Made by a program: the position numbers and the translations under genes. A model generated the notes under the pieces. That model was not told the DNA's origin and ran no database searches. It saw only the letters and a list, made by a program, of their open reading frames with translations. From Hymenobacter nitidus (GTDB lineage: Bacteria; Bacteroidota; Bacteroidia; Cytophagales; Hymenobacteraceae), in NCBI RefSeq assembly GCF_020447315.1, contig NZ_JAJADQ010000002.1, positions 372,001 through 436,000 of the forward strand: a DNA stretch of 64,000 nucleotides, given 5' to 3'. Below, one piece after another: positions 1 through 7,520 of the stretch; the first letter of the stretch is position 1, and the number at the start of each line of letters is the position of its first letter.

Positions 1-310
1 CATCGGTCACGACGACGTGCTCGGAGCCGTCGGCGGGGCGCACCAGCAGCTGGGCCCCGGCAATTTCGTTGCTCTCGAAGCGCCGGTACATGTTCAGCAG
101 GTTGTGCCAGCGCGAGTCGCTGGGGTCGGGTTCCCCGATGCCTTTGTCGGTGAGCAGGCGGCCTTTCACGTAGAGGCGCGTGGGCGTGCCGTAGCTGCGG
201 TAGGAGACAATCTGAAGCGGGTCGAGTAGGCCCAGGCGAGTGCGAGCACGCAGAATCAGGTCGTCGGCTTTTTCGGCCCAGTCGCCGAGTTTGTTGAGTA
301 AAGGAGCCAT
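1..310 (-). CDS. App1-family (DUF2183) phosphatase, N-terminal part, cut by window edge
   Basis: Reading leftwards from an ATG at 310 the frame stays open to the window edge (about 103 residues). It begins MAPLLNKLGDWAEKADD and continues through a segment with DPLQIVSYRSYGTPTRLYVK, GRLLTDKGIG and NLLNMYRRFESNEIAG. This matches my memory of the N-terminal beta-rich part of bacterial App1/DUF2183 proteins, a HAD-fold family related to yeast phosphatidate phosphatase App1. The catalytic DxDxT region would lie outside the window, so activity cannot be judged. No Shine-Dalgarno is visible, which is normal for Bacteroidota. Confidence 0.7.
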   Translation of the reverse strand, partial: MAPLLNKLGDWAEKADDLILRARTRLGLLDPLQIVSYRSYGTPTRLYVKGRLLTDKGIGEPDPSDSRWHNLLNMYRRFESNEIAGAQLLVRPADGSEHVVVTD

Positions 311-404
311 AGGTCGCGTAAAGAAAGCACAAAGCGTGGCTTGTCCTTACGCGGAGAGGTACCCGAAAAGTTATCGGCTGCCCCGGCTTTGGCGCCTGCA
401 ACAA

Positions 405-438
405 CAAAAAAGCCAGCTACTCAGGTAGCTGGCTTTTG
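405..438. terminator. Bidirectional terminator hairpin
   Basis: A 10-bp perfect stem (AGCCAGCTAC / GTAGCTGGCT, loop TCAG) is flanked by an A-run on the left and TTTT on the right. It lies just beyond the 3' end of the minus-strand M48 protease gene. Confidence 0.8.
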
Positions 439-462
439 AAGTAGTAGAGTAGCGCGAGGCGG

Positions 463-1281
463 CTACAGCACGCTTTTCAGCGCAATCAGATTCTGGTCCG
501 CCGTGGATTTGCCTTGGCACTTCAGCTCCTGGGCTTTGGCCTGAATGGCCGTCACGCGGTTTTCGGGGTTAGGGTGGGTGCTGAAAAACTCGGGCGTGCT
601 GGCCGCGCCTTCCTGCTGCGACTTGATGAAGAAGCCGGCCGCGCCGTCGCAGGTGTAGGGCGTGCCGCTGAGGTAGATAACGGAGTAGTCGTCGGCGTCG
701 CGCTCATACTCGCGGCTGAACTGCAGGGAGCCCAAACCCACGGCCACTTGGGCCAGCTGGTTGGGGTTGTCGCCCAGCAGCAGGCTCAGCAGGATGTCGA
801 TACCGTACTGCTTCTGCAGCAGTTGGGAGGTGTGACGACGGTCGGCGTGGGCAATTTCGTGGCCCAGAACGCCCGCCAGCTCAGCTTCGCGGTCCAGGTA
901 TTTAATCAGGCCGGTATACACGTAGATGTGGCCGCCGGGCGTGGCAAAGGCATTCTGAATGTCATCCTTCTGCACAATCTTCACGTCCCAGGTGAAGTCG
1001 TCGCGGTGGGCCAGCTTACCCGAGTTCAGAATCCGGTCTACTACCACCTGCAGGGCGGCGTAAGCCTGGGGGTTGCTGGCGCGTTCCAGCAGGCGGCCGT
1101 TTTTGGCCGGGTCGGCCCGGAACATGGAGTCCGTCTGGGCCGCTACTTTGTCGCCGAGGGCTTTGTCGTCTTCCACCGAAAACAACAGGATATTTTCGCC
1201 GTCTTTGGAGCAGGAGCTGGTGAGGCCCAGGGAGGCGACCAGCGAAAACAGGAGGAAGGATTTGAGGAATGCGCGCTGCAT
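463..1281 (-). CDS. M48-family metalloprotease, lipoprotein
   Basis: A 272-residue protein with a lipoprotein signal (MQRAFLKSFLLFSLVASLG followed by LTSSC, Cys24), so it should be anchored on the periplasmic side of an envelope membrane. The zinc motif HEIAH lies near residues 141-145. A downstream SREYERDADDYS segment supplies the third zinc ligand, as in M48 (BepA/LoiP/YggG-like) proteases that handle misassembled outer-membrane proteins. The frame is open 37 codons further upstream, but that extension would bury the signal peptide, so the ATG at 1281 is preferred. It stands alone between a terminator and a divergent topoisomerase gene. Confidence 0.88.
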   Translation of the reverse strand: MQRAFLKSFLLFSLVASLGLTSSCSKDGENILLFSVEDDKALGDKVAAQTDSMFRADPAKNGRLLERASNPQAYAALQVVVDRILNSGKLAHRDDFTWDVKIVQKDDIQNAFATPGGHIYVYTGLIKYLDREAELAGVLGHEIAHADRRHTSQLLQKQYGIDILLSLLLGDNPNQLAQVAVGLGSLQFSREYERDADDYSVIYLSGTPYTCDGAAGFFIKSQQEGAASTPEFFSTHPNPENRVTAIQAKAQELKCQGKSTADQNLIALKSVL

Positions 1282-1667
1282 GGAGAAAGAAAGGTTAACG
1301 GAGAAAAAGAACGGGAGAGGCTGGGGCAAAAGAAAAAACAATGCCAGAATAGCCAGGCTCCGATACGCCCGAAGCCGGGTTTGTGTTGTCATACGGCCGA
1401 TTTAGGCCCCTAATACTACAAGAACGGCCGGCGTTGCGCGCTGAATGATAGGGGAGTGCCGGGCAAGCCGGCAGCTGCGGTTGTAGCTGTTCCCGCCGTG
1501 ATTTTAGGCCTAAAGAAATCCTGAGATGATGGGCATCGGCAGAAATAGCCGCAAGCCTGCCGCTACTAACCCGCCGGGCCGGCCAAACAGTCGGACTTAC
1601 CTTGGGCGGCATTCTGCGTAGAGAGCAGGGAGCCCGCCAACGTCTGCGGGCCCCAGTTCCATTCGCT
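1282..1667. other. Divergent intergenic region
   Basis: This gap separates the start codons of the M48 protease (minus) and topoisomerase IB (plus), so promoters for both should lie here. I see no clear TAnnTTTG box, hairpin or convincing small gene. Confidence 0.5.
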
Positions 1668-2789
1668 ATGCCCGCTACTGCTGCACCCCGCCCCAAAGTC
1701 AAGAAGAAACACCTGGCGCCTCAGGAAGAAGCCCACATCCTCTACAAAGACCCCGCCCGCCAGGCCGAGCTGGCCGGCCTGCGCTACCTGCCCGACACCA
1801 AAGCCGGCATTACGCGCAAAGCCGGCCGCACCGGCACTTTTAGCTACCTCGATGCCAAAGGCGAGAAAATAACCGACGAAAAAACCCTGGCCCGCATCAA
1901 CAGCTTCGTCATTCCGCCGGCCTGGACCGACGTCTGGATTGCGCCCTCGGCCAATGCCCACCTGCAGGTAACGGGCCGCGACGCGAAGGGCCGCAAGCAG
2001 TACATCTACCACCCGGCCTGGGACCAGGCCCGCAGCCTGACCAAATTTAGCCGTTTGCGGGCTTTCGGCGAAAAGCTGCCCGAGCTGCGCCAGCGCATGG
2101 CCCAGGATTTGAAGCGCCCCAAGCTGGACCGCGACAAAGTGGTGGCCCTGGTGCTCACCCTCATGGATCAGTCCTTTATCCGGGTCGGCAACAAGGAGTA
2201 CGCCAAGAAGAACAAGAGCTACGGCCTGACCACCCTGCGCGACCGGCACGTGCAGGTGGCCGGCGACGAGGTCAGCTTCTCGTTTGTGGGCAAGAAGGGC
2301 GTGGCCCACGATGTGAGCCTGCACAACCGGAAGCTGGCCCGGCTGGTGCAGAAGTGCAAGGAAATTCCGGGGCAGCACCTGTTCCAGTACTACGCCGCCG
2401 ACGGCCACCGCCAGGAGCTGGAATCGGGCGACGTGAACGAGTACCTGCGCACAGTAAGCGGCCTAAACCTCTCGGCCAAGGATTTTCGCACCTGGGGCGG
2501 CACCGTGAAAATGGTAGAGTGCCTGGAAAGCGTGCTGGATCAGGAACCGGATCTGCCCAAGGAAAAAGTGCTGAAACGGGCCGTGAAGGACGTGGCCTCG
2601 GGTCTGGGCAATACGCCCACCGTGTGCAGCAAGTACTACATCCACCCGCAGGTGGTGGAGCTGTTCAACTCCGACAAGCTGATTGAATACCTGCGCCGCC
2701 ACAATGCCGACCCTAAGGAAAATGACCTGCTGACGCCCACCGAGCACATGGTGCTCGACATGCTGGCGGAAGTAGATAAAGCCAGCTAG
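1668..2789 (+). CDS. DNA topoisomerase IB (poxvirus-type)
   Basis: A 373-residue type IB topoisomerase that relaxes supercoils through a 3'-phosphotyrosyl intermediate. The conserved landmarks appear in order: LRDRHV (Arg about 191), VGKKGVAHD (Lys about 209), KDFRTWGG (Arg about 274) and SKYYIHP with the nucleophile Tyr about 324. The length fits bacterial poxvirus-like enzymes. The frame is open for 22 more upstream codons, but the ATG at 1668 gives the typical N-terminus. Monocistronic, followed by a terminator. This class is common in environmental Bacteroidota. Confidence 0.93.
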   Translation: MPATAAPRPKVKKKHLAPQEEAHILYKDPARQAELAGLRYLPDTKAGITRKAGRTGTFSYLDAKGEKITDEKTLARINSFVIPPAWTDVWIAPSANAHLQVTGRDAKGRKQYIYHPAWDQARSLTKFSRLRAFGEKLPELRQRMAQDLKRPKLDRDKVVALVLTLMDQSFIRVGNKEYAKKNKSYGLTTLRDRHVQVAGDEVSFSFVGKKGVAHDVSLHNRKLARLVQKCKEIPGQHLFQYYAADGHRQELESGDVNEYLRTVSGLNLSAKDFRTWGGTVKMVECLESVLDQEPDLPKEKVLKRAVKDVASGLGNTPTVCSKYYIHPQVVELFNSDKLIEYLRRHNADPKENDLLTPTEHMVLDMLAEVDKAS

Positions 2790-2808
2790 CTACCCGGTTT
2801 ACAACCCG

Positions 2809-2843
2809 AAAAGCCCTGCCAGATGCTTGGTAGGGCTTTTTTG
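2809..2843 (+). terminator. Rho-independent terminator of topoisomerase IB
   Basis: AAGCCCTGCC pairs with GGTAGGGCTT (one G-T wobble) across a short loop and is followed by six T residues. The gene stops at 2789. Confidence 0.8.
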
Positions 2844-2854
2844 TGTAGTGGAGT

Positions 2855-4444
2855 TTAGTAGCCTTCCCGGTCGTAGGCGTGCATCTTCACGCCCTTTTCA
2901 GTATGGTCCTTGAAGTCGTGGCCCCGCTCGATGATGGTGTTGCCGCGCTTCGTGTCATAAAAGTGCGTCATCTTACCGCCACGGCGTAAGCGGGAGGTAT
3001 TCACTACTTCATCAGCATTGGGGCCGCCGTAGATGTCGACCCGGATGCCTTGCCTTACTGCGCCGCGCACCTCAAACCGGTCTTCGCCGCCCAGGCCGTG
3101 CAACACGATGCGGCGGGTTTCGGCGGGATGGAAGCTGCGCCGGTACAGCAGCGTATCAGTCCGCGCCTTATCGTCTTTGTCGAGCACCCGGTACACGCTC
3201 ACCACCGTGGCGGTGTCGGAGGCCCGGTCGACCACAAACCGTTCGGCCTGGTCGGTGCCGGGTACGGTTACCTCGCGGGCCAGTAGGCGGTAAAACGTGT
3301 CGGCCGCCTTGGGCAGAGCGGCTCGGCGGGCCCGTAGCGCGGCCGCCGTGCGGGGACCCTCCAGAACATACACCGGCTTCGGAAACCGGCGCAGGGCTTG
3401 GTCGATCACCTCGTCGGTGAGGCGCTGCTGCAGGTCGCGGGCCAGCTGCTGAAACTGCTGGCGCGTGACTTCCGATAAGGCCCGCTCATCGATAAAACGG
3501 GCATTTTTTACCAAGCCTTCGATGTCTTCATACTCGGGCTTGAAAGTGCGAAACTTGCGCACGGCCCAGCGCCGGCTGGCCAGCCACGGCACCAGCCCGT
3601 CGCCGAACCGGTAAAATACCTGGTCCCGGTCTTTGGGCACGGCCCGGTAGCGGGTTTGGCCGCCCTGCTCATACACGGCCCACTGCCACTGGCCTTCGTG
3701 CCGGTCCCAGTCGCCGAGCCAGATATCCAGGAGCCGGGCCCGGGCAAAGGCCAGCTGGTCGAACTGGTGGCTGGGGTTGGCGTAGCGGGCCGCCAGCACG
3801 TCGTCGCTGTCTTTCAGGTCGCGGGCCGCGCCAAAGGCGGGCGTCAGGTTTTCCGGGCCGTCGTACTTTTCTTCCAGCATCACCACCTTGCCCTGAAACA
3901 GATTGGACGAGGGCCCCAGCCGGGTTTCGGTGAGCGGTACGTAGTAGGGGCGCGGGTTGCTGTGCAGCACGCCCGCCGCTTCGGCCAGGGGCGGTACCAC
4001 AAAGGCTCCGAACGGGTTGGCCGCCGAAGTCGCATCGCGCACCACGTTCAACGCAAACGTTTTGCGGGCTACCTTGGGCAGGGTTTTGTACGGATCTTTG
4101 TCGAGGGTGCGCAGGGCGTACTCCCGGCCCCGGCTGCCTTCCAGCGTCATGCTGGTGCTTTGAAAGCCGCCGCCCATTTTGCCCGCCTGCAAGCCGCCGG
4201 GCACTGTTTTGCTCATATCAAACACCGGCAGGGTAACGGGTGTGGCCCACACCTGCCGGTAGTGCTTGCCCATTAGCAGGTAGTAGAGGCCACCGTGCTG
4301 GTAGTGGCGGCCCACCGTCACGCGGGCACTGTCGGGGCTCAGCGGGCCGGCGTCGGGCAGGCGGGCGTCGGGCTGAAAGTAGTTCTGCCGAACGCAGGAG
4401 GAGAAGAGGAGCAGAGTCAGAAAACAAAAGAAACGGGTCGTCAT
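2855..4444 (-). CDS. Lipoprotein with atypical-kinase-like core (Fam20/CotH/HipA-like signature)
   Basis: 529 residues with a clear lipobox (LLLFSSC, Cys17), so it is exported and membrane-anchored. I do not know a named family for it. It is paralogous to the divergent neighbour at 4534: both share GKHYRQ-WATPV, PGGL, a strand LR(T/S)(L/V)DKD, AxAAGV-HxNPR and RARL-D-WLGDW. The LRTLDKD strand (Lys116), GDWDRH (244-249) and KDRDQVF (271-277) look like the Lys, catalytic and metal-binding motifs of Fam20C/CotH/HipA-type kinases; this is inference. The C-terminal third contains GLGGEDRFEVRG and is beta-rich. From memory, longer Bacteroidota proteins fuse this region to a phosphoesterase and a BamA-like barrel. 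Confidence 0.6.
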   Translation of the reverse strand: MTTRFFCFLTLLLFSSCVRQNYFQPDARLPDAGPLSPDSARVTVGRHYQHGGLYYLLMGKHYRQVWATPVTLPVFDMSKTVPGGLQAGKMGGGFQSTSMTLEGSRGREYALRTLDKDPYKTLPKVARKTFALNVVRDATSAANPFGAFVVPPLAEAAGVLHSNPRPYYVPLTETRLGPSSNLFQGKVVMLEEKYDGPENLTPAFGAARDLKDSDDVLAARYANPSHQFDQLAFARARLLDIWLGDWDRHEGQWQWAVYEQGGQTRYRAVPKDRDQVFYRFGDGLVPWLASRRWAVRKFRTFKPEYEDIEGLVKNARFIDERALSEVTRQQFQQLARDLQQRLTDEVIDQALRRFPKPVYVLEGPRTAAALRARRAALPKAADTFYRLLAREVTVPGTDQAERFVVDRASDTATVVSVYRVLDKDDKARTDTLLYRRSFHPAETRRIVLHGLGGEDRFEVRGAVRQGIRVDIYGGPNADEVVNTSRLRRGGKMTHFYDTKRGNTIIERGHDFKDHTEKGVKMHAYDREGY

Positions 4445-4533
4445 TGGGGCAGTGAAAAGCGCGGCTTGAGTCCTTCAACGGCGCCGGGCCGGAAAGGTGG
4501 ACGGTAAAGCAAGCACAACCGCTGGGCTTTGGT
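4445..4533. promoter_or_regulatory. Divergent promoter region between the two kinase-like lipoproteins
   Basis: Only about 90 bp separates the two divergent paralogues, so regulation is probably shared. No clear TAnnTTTG box is visible on either strand, so this is assigned from position only. Confidence 0.3.
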
Positions 4534-6213
4534 TTGCGCTATAAGGGCGGGACTGGCCCCGGCCCGTCATTTTTTTCGCTTTTCTTCTCCTGCTGCGTGT
4601 CCTTTTTCCAATGTGTCTGGTGTCCTGCTGTGCTGGGCAGTACCCTGAGCGGCGTCCTGCTCTTAAGCTCGTGCTCAGCCCCGGCCGCGCCGTCGGTGGG
4701 GGCGCCGCCGGTTGTCAGCCCCGATTCGACGGTGCGCGTGGCTGCCGGCACGCAGTACCTGCGCGGACCCATTCACCGGTTTTTCTGGGGCAAGCACTAC
4801 CGGCAGCTGTGGGCCACGCCCGTGGAAGCACCCGTGTTCAACCTGCGTACGGCCGTGCCCGGCGGCCTGACGCCCGTGCGGGAAGGCGGCAGCTTTCAAA
4901 CCAAAAACCTGCGCCTGCTCGACCGCAACGGGGGCCAGTACGTGCTGCGCTCCGTGGACAAGGATGCTACCAAAGCTCTGCCCGAAGGCCTGCGCGACGG
5001 GCCCATTGGCCGCCTGATGAAAGATCAGACCAGCGTCATTAACCCCTATGGGGCCTATATCGTGGCGCCCCTGGCCCAGGCCGCCGGCGTGTATCATACC
5101 AACCCGCGTCTGGTGTATGTGGCCGACGACCCGGCAATGGGGGAGTTTCGCCAGAGCTTTGCCAATGCGCTCTACCTGTTCGAGGAACGGCCCGAAGGCG
5201 ACCAGCGCGGCGTGAGCAGCTTCGGCCGCTCGGCCCGGGTAGAAAGCTCCCGTAAGGTGTTTACTACGCTGATGTACAACCCCCAGCACCGCATCGATGC
5301 CCGCTGGTATCTGCGGGCCCGGCTGTTCGATATGTGGCTCGGCGACTGGAGCCGGCGCGAAGACCAGTGGCGCTGGGCCAGCTTTCCGGCCGCGGGGGGC
5401 GCTACCGTCTACCGCGCCATTCCCCGCGACCGGGACCACGCCTTTTTTAAGTTCGACGACGGGTTGCTTACGCATGTTATTGGGTGGGTGAAATCCAACT
5501 ACCAGAGCTTCCACCAGAAAATCCGCCTGGGAGATGTGGAAGGCCTCAACCGCGCGGCCCGTCCCATGGATAAGTCGTTGCTGGTATACCTCACGGCCCA
5601 GGATTTTGAGCAGGTCGCCGATTCCATGCAGCGCAGCCTCTCCGACAAGGTGATTCGGGATGCGCTGGCCCTGTGGCCCAAGGAAGTGTATGCCCAGGCC
5701 GGCGGCGAGTTCGACGAAAACCTGCGCGGCCGCCGCAACCAACTGAAGGCCGTGGCCGCCAAGTTCTACGAGCTGCTGGCCCGCGAAATTGAAATACCCG
5801 GCACCGACCAGCCCGAGCGGTTCGTCATCGAGCCAAATGGAGCGGGCAAGGTGCGCATCAGTCAGTATAGCCTGCACGCCGGCCGCCCCGACAGTCTCAC
5901 GGGGCAGCGTGTTTTCTCCTACGAGCAGACGCGCTCCATTAAAGTGTTCGGGCTGGGCGGCAACGACGTGTTTGAGCTGCGCGGCCTGCCCGACCACCGC
6001 TTTGAAATCGGTATTTATGATGGGGCGGGGCAGGACGTAGTACACGTCACAATCACCCCCGAGGATGCCGACAAGCCCGCCAATGTGATGATCTACAACA
6101 GCGGCGACGGCAACACCATCACGGCGCCCAAGCCCGTGAAGGTGGAAGCCTACGTGCCGGCCGCCACCGAATTCGACGCGGCGGGCTGGCTGCTCCGCCA
6201 CCGTCTGTTTTAA
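4534..6213 (+). CDS. Kinase-like lipoprotein, paralogue of 2855-4444 with altered catalytic motif
   Basis: Up to 559 residues; the start is uncertain. The frame opens with TTG at 4534, and GTG codons further in would give a shorter signal ending LLLSSC, a good lipobox. It shares the core of the divergent neighbour: GKHYRQLWATPV (86-97), YVLRSVDKD (136-144), RARLFDMWLGDW (261-272) and PRDRDHAFF (297-305). The presumed catalytic GDWDRH of the paralogue is GDWSRR here, so Asp and His are both lost. If the kinase reading is right, this copy may be a pseudokinase partner. The C-terminus again has GLGGNDVFELRG. Exported; function unknown. Confidence 0.58.
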   Translation: MRYKGGTGPGPSFFSLFFSCCVSFFQCVWCPAVLGSTLSGVLLLSSCSAPAAPSVGAPPVVSPDSTVRVAAGTQYLRGPIHRFFWGKHYRQLWATPVEAPVFNLRTAVPGGLTPVREGGSFQTKNLRLLDRNGGQYVLRSVDKDATKALPEGLRDGPIGRLMKDQTSVINPYGAYIVAPLAQAAGVYHTNPRLVYVADDPAMGEFRQSFANALYLFEERPEGDQRGVSSFGRSARVESSRKVFTTLMYNPQHRIDARWYLRARLFDMWLGDWSRREDQWRWASFPAAGGATVYRAIPRDRDHAFFKFDDGLLTHVIGWVKSNYQSFHQKIRLGDVEGLNRAARPMDKSLLVYLTAQDFEQVADSMQRSLSDKVIRDALALWPKEVYAQAGGEFDENLRGRRNQLKAVAAKFYELLAREIEIPGTDQPERFVIEPNGAGKVRISQYSLHAGRPDSLTGQRVFSYEQTRSIKVFGLGGNDVFELRGLPDHRFEIGIYDGAGQDVVHVTITPEDADKPANVMIYNSGDGNTITAPKPVKVEAYVPAATEFDAAGWLLRHRLF

Positions 6214-6282
6214 AATCTGCCTGGCTCAACTTCAATTGCCGTCCCTGCGGCTTGCCTGCCCGGCAGTTTCTAAGCCGAGTGC

Positions 6283-6708
6283 TTAGCAGGAGCGCAACCA
6301 GCACTCGGCGGCACTGCTGTCCTCGAAGTAGCGCACAGTCAGAGGGATAGGGCCCAACTCCCGCACGATCTGGCGGAGGGAAATCTGGCTGATGACGTCG
6401 TGGGCCTGCACCAGGGCACAGCACCGGTAGCCAGCCAGGGCCACGGCCCGCGGGGCCCAGTCGTGGGAGAGCCACTCCTGATCGGCGGGCAGAATGGGCG
6501 GTAGCAGCTGGTGGTCCGACAGCACCTTGGTAAAGCCCTGCTGGCGCAGCAGCTTCAGCACCTGCTCATACACGGCCCGCAGGGAGCTGCTGCGAATGGG
6601 CACCGGGTTCCAGTCGATGCGGGCGTACCCGTCGGCGTGTTCTACCACGCTGGCCAGCTCGTTGTGGTAATACAGCGAGGCATTATTGGGATAGAGCAGA
6701 TTAGCCAT
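6283..6708 (-). CDS. SpoIIAA/STAS-like small protein
   Basis: 141 residues, no signal peptide or membrane segment. It is similar in length and layout to the protein at 6951-7361: a central P-x-DQEWL-x-x-x-W-x-PR motif and a C-terminal VRYFEDSSAAECWL that resembles the end of SpoIIAA-like/STAS-fold proteins, where a strand is followed by a helix with EA-x-x-WL. Such proteins are numerous in Hymenobacter-type genomes, but their role is unknown. Probably a cytoplasmic protein-protein interaction module. No partner kinase or sigma regulator is adjacent. Confidence 0.6.
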   Translation of the reverse strand: MANLLYPNNASLYYHNELASVVEHADGYARIDWNPVPIRSSSLRAVYEQVLKLLRQQGFTKVLSDHQLLPPILPADQEWLSHDWAPRAVALAGYRCCALVQAHDVISQISLRQIVRELGPIPLTVRYFEDSSAAECWLRSC

Positions 6709-6950
6709 AGCGACACCGTGCGAAAGCAGGACTTAGAGGTCAGCAAATGCAATGGTGCGGGGTAGGCGGGAAACAGAGCGGGTTCCTATATTACGAGTTA
6801 TTCGGCCTGAAAGCACCTCTGTTTCCGTTTTATTTTGCGCTGATTATTCTTCCTGACGGTTGCCGGATAAGCTGGCCTGTAGTAAGGTGTTGAAGGATTG
6901 CGGAGTAGGCTCGGCGGGCTAGCAGTGCCGCACTGCTTGGTGGCCCGGCG

Positions 6951-7361
6951 CTAAATGGCGTAGGCGTAGGTGCGCACCCAGTGCCGGGCCTCTTCCACGC
7001 TCTTAAAGTAGGCCGTGCTAAGCGGGGCGAGCCCCGTGGCATTGTGCATCACGTGGGTCACGCCCTGGCGGTTGAGCACGTCATCGGACTCGACTACGGC
7101 CATGTGCAGAATATCGAGCCTGGAAAAGCGGGGAAACCAGTTGGTGTTAATCCATTCCTGGTCTATGGGCCGGATAACGTGCATGTGCTTGAGGTTGCCA
7201 ATCCAGGCCCGGACGTGGTACTGCTCGGCCAGTTGCAGGCCCGTATCCATGCCGGTGCGCAGCTGCATGCTGTTAGCAAAGTCGAGCCATTCCAGCTCCA
7301 GCGCGTGCGCGTAGCCATCGTGGTGAATACGCAGGAAAGGGGAAGTAAACAATGTTTGCAT
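6951..7361 (-). CDS. SpoIIAA/STAS-like small protein, second copy
   Basis: 136 residues, paralogous to the product of 6283-6708 (RPIDQEWINTNWFPR here against LPADQEWLSHDWAPR there). It ends STAYFKSVEEARHWVRTY, the typical strand-helix ending of SpoIIAA-like proteins. Cytoplasmic, function unknown. The two genes lie on the same strand with a 242-bp gap, so they look like a tandem duplication that has diverged strongly rather than a tight operon. Confidence 0.6.
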   Translation of the reverse strand: MQTLFTSPFLRIHHDGYAHALELEWLDFANSMQLRTGMDTGLQLAEQYHVRAWIGNLKHMHVIRPIDQEWINTNWFPRFSRLDILHMAVVESDDVLNRQGVTHVMHNATGLAPLSTAYFKSVEEARHWVRTYAYAI

Positions 7362-7463
7362 AGCATCAACAGTTTACGGGAGGGGAGAGAGCGGATAAGC
7401 GGGTAATGAATATAGGGAATAATAGATAAACTGCCAGGCTCGACGGGTAAATCTTCAGTCCCT

Positions 7464-7505
7464 GAAAAGCAGCAGGCCTGCCGCAACTGCGGCAGGCCTG
7501 CTGCT
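7464..7505 (-). terminator. Terminator of the exonuclease/GIY-YIG gene
   Basis: An 18-bp near-perfect hairpin (core CAGCAGGCCTGCCGCA) sits directly beyond the stop codon at 7521 in the direction of transcription and is followed on the minus strand by TTTTC. Confidence 0.75.
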
Positions 7506-7520
7506 GAAAACCGGGCCGGG

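Noticed and set aside
4675..6201. 508-codon minus-strand frame over the second kinase-like lipoprotein
   Set aside because: The plus-strand frame has a signal peptide and conserved motifs shared with its paralogue; the antisense frame has neither.
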